From: a virus
IMG/VR virus record: IMGVR_UViG_3300021402_000023
Location: 1 to 21,781 of that record
Direction: 5' to 3' (one strand)
Length of the DNA: 21,781 bases
Part shown: in pieces, positions 1 through 4,814 of the stretch
How positions within the stretch are numbered: the first letter of the stretch is position 1
Layout: each line of letters opens with the position of its first letter
Position numbers and translations under genes: made by a program
The notes under the pieces: model-generated
What the model was told of the DNA's origin: nothing
Seen by the model: only the letters and a program-made list of their open reading frames with translations
The model's database searches: none

Positions 1-1
1 C

Positions 2-364
2 TATGGCCGCAAGCGACAGAAAGCTGTACGAACGTTAGAATTGATGGAAGATCACCAGAGAGTAGAGCTACTCAAACGAGTGCCACAGAAAGATATTGAG
101 GAATTCATAGAATCACAGCCGAAAACAAGGCTAGAACTCACACCAGGACAGATTCATAGAATGAATAAGCTTACAGATTCGGAGTTTACACAAGCTTACC
201 GTAGTGAGCCGATCGTGCCGATACAAATCGAGCCAAGGCCTACATTCGAAGATCACCAAACATGGCCAGAGCAGTGGCAATGTACAGAATGCGGCAAGCA
301 CTGGCCTATGAGCGTGTTACATTGTACATGCTCACAGCCTGAGCCTGAGAAGCCTGATTTCTAA
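2..364 (+). CDS. Hypothetical protein with C-terminal zinc-ribbon-like cysteines, 5'-truncated
   Basis: The frame is open back to the window edge, and there is no convincing ribosome binding site before the first in-window starts (TTG at 41, ATG at 44), so the gene probably begins outside the window. The visible N-terminal half is charged and helical. Near the C-terminus the protein has CTEC followed about 14 residues later by HCTC, a spacing that suggests a small zinc ribbon. It ends in a Pro/Glu-rich tail. I do not recognise the family. It is the first gene of a rightward string of small early-type phage genes. If the ATG at 44 is the true start, the protein has 106 residues. Confidence 0.6.
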   Translation, partial: YGRKRQKAVRTLELMEDHQRVELLKRVPQKDIEEFIESQPKTRLELTPGQIHRMNKLTDSEFTQAYRSEPIVPIQIEPRPTFEDHQTWPEQWQCTECGKHWPMSVLHCTCSQPEPEKPDF

Positions 365-378
365 CTTAGGGGCTATAA

Positions 379-579
379 ATGTTCGAACAAACAAAATATG
401 TTAAGTATCTCCATAAGATACAAATCAGAGCTAACACTTTAATCGATGAAATGAAAGCCTTACCTGGAGGCGATGGCTATATATTCGTTGGTTCTAGTAA
501 TCAGGTAGAAGACTTGCGTGAAGCCCTTGAAGACTTAGAAGGTTATCTCATAAATACTGATCGAGAAGACCTGTACTAA
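379..579 (+). CDS. Hypothetical small acidic helical protein
   Basis: This 66-residue protein starts 14 bp after the previous stop, behind an AGGGG-type ribosome binding site. It is rich in Asp, Glu and Leu and is predicted by eye to be mostly helical, with a short glycine-rich turn (PGGDG) in the middle. There are no cysteines or membrane segments. I do not recognise it; position and size suggest an early phage accessory protein. Confidence 0.7.
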   Translation: MFEQTKYVKYLHKIQIRANTLIDEMKALPGGDGYIFVGSSNQVEDLREALEDLEGYLINTDREDLY

Positions 580-586
580 GGCTATT

Positions 587-617
587 GCCGATCACGAAAA
601 AGTGATTTGACATCGGC
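587..617 (+). promoter_or_regulatory. Inverted repeat overlapping a possible -35 box
   Basis: GCCGAT at 587-592 is complementary to ATCGGC at 612-617. A nested CAC/GTG pair (593-595 with 602-604) closes an A-rich loop. The right arm touches a perfect TTGACA at 607-612. It may be an operator at a weak promoter or a terminator-like hairpin for the gene ending at 579; there is no T-run. Confidence 0.35.
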
Positions 618-635
618 CAGGCGCTGTAGTAAGCT
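607..635 (+). promoter_or_regulatory. Weak candidate sigma70-type promoter
   Basis: A perfect -35 TTGACA (607-612) is followed after 17 bp by TAAGCT (630-635), which matches the -10 consensus at only three positions. It would drive the gene at 667. Support is the -35 and the spacing only. Confidence 0.3.
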
Positions 636-666
636 ATATGGGTCAATCAAGATAGGAGGCTAAGCT

Positions 667-930
667 ATGACATATATACCAAATCATCCAGTGGTCGAGT
701 GCCTATATCCATGGACTCATAGGTCTAGACAATTATCTTTTCCTAGGTTCTATCCAGCGTTCAAGGTTGCAGGAACTAATGAACTATGGTATTGGCCTAA
801 TATCACGTTCAAAACCAAAGATGAGGCATATCACTACGCTGCAAAGGAAGTCTGTGCAGTTCAAACAGCCGCTCAAATCGCAGTAAATAAGTGGAATATA
901 TCTCGAGTCCTGACTAAGGTTAAACCATGA
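667..930 (+). CDS. Hypothetical aromatic-rich small protein
   Basis: This 87-residue protein has an excellent AGGAGG-type ribosome binding site (655-659 region) about 8 nt before the ATG. It is unusually rich in Tyr, Trp, Phe and Pro in its first half. The second half contains a segment of the 'F.tk.EAy.ya' kind, a pattern common in small phage proteins. Its stop codon overlaps the next start (ATGA at 927-930), implying translational coupling. No function can be assigned. Confidence 0.75.
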   Translation: MTYIPNHPVVECLYPWTHRSRQLSFPRFYPAFKVAGTNELWYWPNITFKTKDEAYHYAAKEVCAVQTAAQIAVNKWNISRVLTKVKP

Positions 931-1088
931 TCTACCTCTGTCGATACTACCCAGCGTTGGCGCTGATCTATCTCTCGCTGTATGATCTTGAGACTGTGTC
1001 GAGACATGCTCTCAAGCTCTATAGCATCTTATATCGTGAGAGTTTGCAGCGAAGCTGTGACGACAACACAGGAGACTCAGAGCCATAA
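927..1088 (+). CDS. Hypothetical 53-residue protein, coupled to upstream gene
   Basis: The ATG overlaps the TGA of the preceding gene in an ATGA arrangement, the usual signature of translational coupling in this genome, and the frame runs to TAA at 1086-1088. The N-terminal 20 residues (Tyr/Leu/Ala/Ile-rich) are hydrophobic enough to be membrane-associated. The C-terminus is hydrophilic and contains two adjacent Asp residues. I do not recognise it. The support is the overlap and the lack of a competing gene in this stretch. Confidence 0.55.
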   Translation: MIYLCRYYPALALIYLSLYDLETVSRHALKLYSILYRESLQRSCDDNTGDSEP

Positions 1089-1094
1089 CCCTAT

Positions 1095-1133
1095 CTTGCA
1101 ACGCTCTGCATCGCAATCCATGCCCGTTGCAAG
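1095..1133 (+). other. Stem-loop between two transcription units
   Basis: CTTGCAAC (1095-1102) and GTTGCAAG (1126-1133) form an 8-bp perfect inverted repeat, with a nested GCAT/ATGC pair in the loop. It lies just after the gene ending at 1088 and just before a strong promoter. It lacks a T-run, so it is not a classical terminator. A role as an operator or a 3' stabilising hairpin is possible. Confidence 0.4.
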
Positions 1134-1163
1134 AAACCCCACGAAATCGGTCAAATCGAGCGA

Positions 1164-1190
1164 AAAACCGCTTGACAATGCAGCGGTTTT
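1164..1190 (+). promoter_or_regulatory. Palindromic candidate operator enclosing the -35 box
   Basis: AAAACCGC (1164-1171) and GCGGTTTT (1183-1190) are perfect 8-bp inverted arms. They flank an 11-bp centre containing the whole TTGACA -35 element of the promoter at 1172-1200. A dimeric repressor bound here would block RNA polymerase. An alternative reading is a terminator hairpin followed by TTTT, but the perfect promoter geometry argues for an operator. Confidence 0.5.
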
Positions 1191-1200
1191 GTGTTATAAT
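1172..1200 (+). promoter_or_regulatory. Consensus sigma70-type promoter for the 1225-2444 gene string
   Basis: TTGACA at 1172-1177 and TATAAT at 1195-1200 are both exact consensus, with the optimal 17-bp spacer. Transcription would start near 1207, about 18 nt before the ATG at 1225. This is the best promoter seen in the window. It implies that host RNA polymerase with its housekeeping sigma factor reads the early genes. Confidence 0.85.
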
Positions 1201-1224
1201 GGTACATAGAATGGAGATCAAGTC

Positions 1225-1419
1225 ATGTCAACGTTCCAGGTTATCATCTTACAGTACGCTAGAGTCACAATCGATGCTGGCGACAGAGACGCAGAATCAC
1301 TCTCAGACGAGGATTGGGATAACCTTAAGAAAATGGCGTTATCATACTACGACAGCGCAGCCTCTAATGTCATATTCGACGAGCCTACAGTCGAAAATAT
1401 AGAGGAAGGTGAGCCATGA
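1225..1419 (+). CDS. Hypothetical small protein, paralogue of the 1685 gene
   Basis: This is the first gene after the consensus promoter. The ATG at 1225 has GGAG at 1212-1215 as ribosome binding site. The 64-residue product opens with a beta-type segment (F.V.I....V.I.A) followed by an acidic 'DAE' helix. The same layout is seen in the protein at 1685-1906, so the two are probably paralogues. Its stop overlaps the next start (ATGA, 1416-1419). Function unknown. Confidence 0.75.
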   Translation: MSTFQVIILQYARVTIDAGDRDAESLSDEDWDNLKKMALSYYDSAASNVIFDEPTVENIEEGEP

Positions 1420-1682
1420 TAACCCTCGCACATAAGTCAACCTCAAACCACACAACCATTCTAAACTACGCCTCAGAACACGAAGCTCAGATTATGGCTT
1501 ATAGGATGAGGCGTAGCCCGAAGACAAGAAGCGTAGCTTTATATCACTCTGTTCTGGCCTCGGCACAGTATCCTGCCTCGGAGCCAGAGTTAGCTACTGC
1601 AGGTTCAACCAAACCAGAGAACGCTTGGTTCAAGGTTTGGAACTGGATCGGTGAACACTGCCGCTGGGCATATAGGAGGTAA
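1416..1682 (+). CDS. Hypothetical small basic protein
   Basis: This 88-residue protein is coupled to the upstream gene by an ATGA overlap, with GGAAGGTG just before the start. It contains a basic helical stretch with 'EAQ...YRMRRS', reminiscent of the 'EAyyfsmRMhRAR' segment in the protein at 7310-7582, and ends with a Trp-rich, basic tail. These traits suggest nucleic-acid contact, but no family is recognised. Confidence 0.7.
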   Translation: MITLAHKSTSNHTTILNYASEHEAQIMAYRMRRSPKTRSVALYHSVLASAQYPASEPELATAGSTKPENAWFKVWNWIGEHCRWAYRR

Positions 1683-1684
1683 AC

Positions 1685-1906
1685 ATGCCAAAATTCAGAG
1701 TCTATATTATGGCCCAGGCAAAGATAATTGTCGAGGCCGAAACCTGGAACGACGCAGAAAGAATAGCTTTCGCTCGCTGGGACAGTTCCAAAGCTACCCC
1801 AGCTATAGACACAGGCGATGACGTACCAAACGATACACCAGAAGGTGAGAACTATTCACCCCCAGAAGGCTGGTCAACGCCAGATAATATTCTGCCAGGG
1901 AGATAA
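1685..1906 (+). CDS. Hypothetical small protein, paralogue of the 1225 gene
   Basis: A strong AGGAGG ribosome binding site precedes the ATG. Residues 1-30 repeat the pattern of the 1225 product: F.V.I...A.I.V.A followed by a DAE-containing helix. The C-terminal half is Pro/Glu/Asp-rich and probably disordered. At 73 residues it is a typical early phage accessory protein with no assignable function. Confidence 0.75.
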   Translation: MPKFRVYIMAQAKIIVEAETWNDAERIAFARWDSSKATPAIDTGDDVPNDTPEGENYSPPEGWSTPDNILPGR

Positions 1907-1909
1907 GCC

Positions 1910-2161
1910 ATGATCTTACTTATCTGGGACAGCTTCGGGGCTGACGAACTTAGGTTTTATGAATTCGATGAGGGTACAGAAGGTCAGAGACTTGCAGAGG
2001 AATGTCATACTTACTTCGTCTACGGAACCCGTGGCGGCGATGTTATTGACGAAGCACTTGACAAACTTTCAACTCTACTTAACACAACTAAGCTCCGCCC
2101 AATAGGCCAAGATAACTTCGGCCCATACTCTGCGATCTATGTCTCGGGGTTCATACCATGA
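1910..2161 (+). CDS. Hypothetical small protein
   Basis: The gene starts 3 bp after the previous stop, with GGAGAT as ribosome binding site. The 83-residue acidic product has an alternating hydrophobic N-terminus (MILLIWDS), a central helix and a beta-like C-terminus, suggesting a compact alpha/beta fold. The stop overlaps the start of the next microprotein (ATGA, 2158-2161). Not recognised. Confidence 0.7.
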   Translation: MILLIWDSFGADELRFYEFDEGTEGQRLAEECHTYFVYGTRGGDVIDEALDKLSTLLNTTKLRPIGQDNFGPYSAIYVSGFIP

Positions 2162-2226
2162 TCACATTCCTATGCCTTGAGCTAGCCGCTATAATTGTAG
2201 CTCTAGCTTATATCTTTGGAGACTAG
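2158..2226 (+). CDS. 22-residue membrane microprotein
   Basis: The start is coupled to the previous stop (ATGA). The 22 residues form one hydrophobic helix (Ile/Leu/Ala/Val-rich, with a single Cys and Glu) ending in a short polar GD. The next gene starts 2 bp later and uses GGAG from the end of this frame as its ribosome binding site. It is one of several single-helix microproteins in the window; evidence is position and composition only. Confidence 0.4.
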   Translation: MITFLCLELAAIIVALAYIFGD

Positions 2227-2228
2227 TT

Positions 2229-2444
2229 ATGAAAGACCGTAATGGGCGAACCTACGCCAAGCTTTCAGACTGTAGACTTGGGACAAAGCTTGAAGCTGAT
2301 GGAGGGTTCACGTGCCTTCTCAAGGGAAGTATCGTCACAATAAGGTTCGATAGTGGCTTCCCTTATTTTGAATGTATTTCAGGTAGACACTACTTAAGTG
2401 GACAAGTCGACGGTGAGTATCTCATTGGCCTCTACCTAGCCTGA
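2229..2444 (+). CDS. Hypothetical small beta-rich protein
   Basis: This 71-residue protein starts with ATG at 2229 behind a GGAG site. Short alternating hydrophobic segments separated by Gly/Asp turns suggest a small beta-barrel (SH3-like by eye only). It has three cysteines (residues 15, 29 and 49) without a metal-site spacing. It is the last gene before a highly structured gap, so it probably ends this coupled gene string. Confidence 0.65.
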   Translation: MKDRNGRTYAKLSDCRLGTKLEADGGFTCLLKGSIVTIRFDSGFPYFECISGRHYLSGQVDGEYLIGLYLA

Positions 2445-2575
2445 ATTGCCAATCTAAGCGCATCTAGAACGGTGCGCTTGTGTGGGCAATCCGCCCTAGA
2501 GACTACACTTAGTCTCAATTCAGCCACGGGCTAACTCCGGATAGAGCCTAAGGACAATTGAGTAAACAGTGTAGT
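2441..2575 (+). ncRNA. Structured leader with two mutually exclusive folds
   Basis: Fold A: CTGAATTG (2441-2448) pairs with CAATTCAG (2516-2523), enclosing AAGCGCA/TGCGCTT (2456-2462 with 2473-2479), GGGC/GCCC (2484-2487 with 2493-2496) and GAGACT/AGTCTC (2499-2504 with 2511-2516). Fold B: ACTACACT (2502-2509) pairs with AGTGTAGT (2568-2575), CTCAATT (2514-2520) with AATTGAG (2556-2562), and GGGCT (2528-2532) with AGCCT (2545-2549). The folds compete for 2514-2523. Fold B ends 6 nt before the AGGAGA ribosome binding site of the gene at 2593. This layout fits a cis-regulatory leader or a small RNA; the pairings are seen, the role is inferred. Confidence 0.45.
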
Positions 2576-2592
2576 AGAAACAGGAGACAATA

Positions 2593-3258
2593 ATGACAGA
2601 AGCGACAGAAATAGAACTGTCAAAGTATCAAGTTCAGATCACGAAGGTTAAGACAGCCACAGGCTTCGCTACAATCGAAGTTGATATATCAGCGACGAAG
2701 GACGATGGAACTCCAGTCTACTCAGATGAGGTAGTCCACTTCATCATTGCCGAAGGCTTGAAGGTCTTCTTGAACTCTCGTATGGCGAAGGTTGGAGCAG
2801 TCACGAAACTTGTTGGCAAAGAGCTTACCCTCGCTCAAGAATCAGCCATGAAGATTGCCAATGAGAATCTTGCCGATCTCAAGGCTGGTAAAGTCAAACA
2901 TTCCCGTGGAAAAGCTAAGTCCACTATCCCTGCCGCTGTCACCGCTGAGGCCATGCGTCTTGCAAAGACAGCAATCAAGGACGCGGTACGTGCTCTTGGT
3001 CTCAAGCCAAGTCACTATAGCGAAAAATCTTACACATCTAAAGCAAAGGAGTATATCACTTTAGACCCGCACTACATCCAACAAGCCAAGGAAAACATCG
3101 AAGCTCGTAAAACTCCGAGTCACCCAATCACGCTCAATATTGCTGAACTCGGCCCAGCTTTACCTAAGAAAGCTAAGGCTAAATCCAACGATCTCCCGGC
3201 TGGTATAGTCGGAAAGCCCTCTGGCGTCCAGACAACGCACAAGCCAACAGCGCACTAA
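2593..3258 (+). CDS. Hypothetical early protein, basic and helical
   Basis: This 221-residue protein has a strong AGGAGA ribosome binding site. Residues 1-60 look like a beta-rich domain; the middle (about 75-175) is Ala/Lys-rich and helical; the last 40 residues are a Lys/Pro-rich flexible tail. A net positive charge suggests nucleic-acid binding, but no motif identifies the family. It stands alone between two strongly structured intergenic segments, so its expression is likely set by the RNA leader upstream. It could be an early host-takeover or DNA-associated protein; I cannot choose between these. Confidence 0.75.
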   Translation: MTEATEIELSKYQVQITKVKTATGFATIEVDISATKDDGTPVYSDEVVHFIIAEGLKVFLNSRMAKVGAVTKLVGKELTLAQESAMKIANENLADLKAGKVKHSRGKAKSTIPAAVTAEAMRLAKTAIKDAVRALGLKPSHYSEKSYTSKAKEYITLDPHYIQQAKENIEARKTPSHPITLNIAELGPALPKKAKAKSNDLPAGIVGKPSGVQTTHKPTAH

Positions 3259-3259
3259 C

Positions 3260-3366
3260 CTTCGACTGTGCGGCCGGAGGCCTAAGTTCCAGGCGGAGCC
3301 TAAACGCTAGAGCGAAGTTAGGCTCCGCCACGATAGATAAGTAGAGCCTAGAACCTAAGCCCGAAG
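3260..3366 (+). other. Long nested stem-loop element
   Basis: The core is a perfect 12-bp stem, GGCGGAGCCTAA (3292-3303) with TTAGGCTCCGCC (3318-3329), and its loop contains CGCT/AGCG. Around it, 3278-3292 pairs with 3347-3361 with three mismatches, and CTTCG (3260-3264) pairs with CGAAG (3362-3366). No T-run follows, so simple termination is unlikely. It fills almost the whole gap between two genes. Confidence 0.5.
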
Positions 3367-3382
3367 ACGAGGCGTAAGCTAT

Positions 3383-4261
3383 ATGATCAGAGACAATCCA
3401 CTTCTGGAATTGTGGTATCAAGCTTACATATGGTCTCGTAGATGCTTTGGAATGCTACCTATAAGGGAACACACTATGTCTCAGATACAGGATATGATTG
3501 AAACCCTCGCTGCTGCAAAGCAGGCGATGGAAGAGAATCCGCACCTCCAGTACAGAGTTGAAGAGCTTCAGAATCAACTTCGTACTACAGAGGCAGACTA
3601 TACAGAACTTGGCTTAGCTCATGTAGAAGCTCTATCTAGCTACGCTTCAGCTAATGCTCGTATCAAAGCTCTGGAGGCAGACCTAGAAGCGGCCCGATTT
3701 CGTGAACTGGCCTCTAGTCAAAAGCTTGAGACTCTTGTCTCAGCTTTTAGGGGCACTCTTGATGAAGTCTCTCCGGTTCTTGTTCCGGCTACCGAGCCTA
3801 ACGTGGAATTGGTGGCAACAGATGCCGAGGTATTGACTCAAACTCAAGTCGAGCACTTGACAAGAGCTGAGGCCGAGGCTGTAGCAAATCAGGCCGAGGC
3901 TTCTCATACGAGTCAATCTTTCATTGAGGTTGACCCAGAGCCAAAGCCTACAGTTCGGCCCTGGGCCAAACCTGAGATCGAGGAAGTTGAACGAAGCTTC
4001 TACCCCGATACTGCGGATGAAGTAACGGCCGGCCCTAGTTTAGGTGACCTTCTCCGGCAAGACCTCGATCCGGCAGATATGGAAAAGACTGAAGCTCTAC
4101 TGAAAACAGAAGAGTTTCAGCAAGGACCCTACTCTGGTAAACCCTTTAGTTTCAAGCCAGACCACATAACCTGGCCTGAGTGGGTTGCTGGAGGCGGCAC
4201 AAGACCGTGGTGGCTAACCGATGACGAATTGGCGAAGCTATCACAGCCAAGTGCCGCGTAA
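3383..4261 (+). CDS. Coiled-coil hypothetical protein
   Basis: The protein has 292 residues from the ATG at 3383 (GAGG 10 nt upstream). A second in-frame ATG at 3476 has an AAGGGA site and gives 261 residues starting MSQIQD; either start is possible. Residues about 35-125 show heptad-like Leu/Ala/Glu spacing typical of a coiled coil. The middle is Glu/Pro/Val-rich and probably disordered. The C-terminal 45 residues are Trp/Pro-rich and end in a compact 'WWLTDDEL' segment. No enzymatic motif is present. A scaffold or adaptor role would fit, but this is only a guess. Confidence 0.7.
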   Translation: MIRDNPLLELWYQAYIWSRRCFGMLPIREHTMSQIQDMIETLAAAKQAMEENPHLQYRVEELQNQLRTTEADYTELGLAHVEALSSYASANARIKALEADLEAARFRELASSQKLETLVSAFRGTLDEVSPVLVPATEPNVELVATDAEVLTQTQVEHLTRAEAEAVANQAEASHTSQSFIEVDPEPKPTVRPWAKPEIEEVERSFYPDTADEVTAGPSLGDLLRQDLDPADMEKTEALLKTEEFQQGPYSGKPFSFKPDHITWPEWVAGGGTRPWWLTDDELAKLSQPSAA

Positions 4262-4263
4262 AC

Positions 4264-4359
4264 TAGCTCCGTAGCTATTCTCCCCCGACCGTAGCTACGT
4301 TGTAGAGTGTGGACCCAGGTCTTTCTTGGTTGGCTGTACCTGGGTCCACATTCTCTTTT
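4264..4359 (+). ncRNA. Two-hairpin RNA element, copy 1
   Basis: The copy starts with TAGCTCCG (4264-4271). Hairpin a pairs CGTAGCTA (4270-4277) with TAGCTACG (4292-4299). The linker TTGTAGAGTGT (4300-4310) follows, then hairpin b, a 13-bp perfect stem (4308-4320 with 4338-4350). Hairpin b extends outward by A-T, G-C, A-T and G-T pairs to 4304/4354. Copy 2 follows at once with the same linkers and different but still paired stems. Confidence 0.6.
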
Positions 4360-4360
4360 T
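4304..4360 (+). terminator. Probable rho-independent terminator (hairpin b of copy 1)
   Basis: A 17-bp stem with one G-T pair and a 17-nt loop ends directly before CTTTTT (4355-4360). It is well placed to end transcription after the gene finishing at 4261. It is also part of the repeated two-hairpin element, so termination may not be its only role; copy 2 lacks the T-run. Confidence 0.6.
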
Positions 4361-4459
4361 AGCTCCGGGGCAGCGCCGTAGGCCTCGACGTAAGGTTGCC
4401 CCGTTGTAGAGTGTAGGCTCGATTTAAACCTCCCAGGGATCGAGCCTACATTCCCTCTC
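4360..4459 (+). ncRNA. Two-hairpin RNA element, copy 2
   Basis: The copy starts with TAGCTCCG (4360-4367). Hairpin a pairs CGGGGCA (4366-4372) with TGCCCCG (4397-4403). The linker TTGTAGAGTGT (4404-4414) is identical to copy 1. Hairpin b pairs 4412-4423 with 4439-4450 (12 bp, perfect) plus the same outer G-T wobble, and then ACATTCCCTCT. Compared with copy 1 the linkers are conserved and the stem cores are replaced by other complementary sequences. It ends about 17 nt before the ATG at 4476. Confidence 0.6.
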
Positions 4460-4475
4460 AAGTCAGGACCAAGTC

Positions 4476-4814
4476 ATGGCCTATGACCTTAATTACCTCT
4501 TCGCCGAAGCTGAAGCCTCTGGTCTCCATGTTCAATTGTGCGAGCAAAGGTATTGGCTTGAGAGCCGCGATATGCAATGGATTTGCTATCTGCGGTCGAA
4601 GGCGAGGCAAGACTACGCAGTTAAAGGCGAAGGTATGACAGCAGGGGAAGCCCTAAATATAGCTCTGAACAATACCTTGAGTTATGACCCAATACCACAG
4701 CCAGAGGTTAAGATCACTGGTTATCTCCAAGATTTAGATTCTTTACTCGCACCGATACTACCCAAGGTCAAAGTCGCCCCTGGCGCTATACGGAGATTTA
4801 ATGCTAGAACCTAA
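4476..4814 (+). CDS. Hypothetical protein with shared C-terminal tail PKVxVAPGAIRRF
   Basis: This 112-residue protein starts at ATG 4476; AGGACC upstream is a weak ribosome binding site. The N-terminal 70 residues form a Trp/Tyr-containing alpha/beta domain, with 'GEGMTAGEALNIAL' as a helix start. After a proline linker comes an acidic LDSLLAP segment and the tail PKVKVAPGAIRRF followed by NART. The same tail ends the protein at 8118-8351, whose N-terminus is unrelated. This suggests a short docking motif or targeting tail. The next gene overlaps by 14 bp. Function unknown. Confidence 0.75.
   Translation: MAYDLNYLFAEAEASGLHVQLCEQRYWLESRDMQWICYLRSKARQDYAVKGEGMTAGEALNIALNNTLSYDPIPQPEVKITGYLQDLDSLLAPILPKVKVAPGAIRRFNART

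Noticed and set aside
2442-2526. tRNA-like cloverleaf ending in CCA
   Set aside because: The closing stem, three arms and a 3' CCA resemble a tRNA, but there is no T-loop consensus, the arm sizes are wrong and no 7-nt anticodon loop can be placed. Kept as a structured leader instead.
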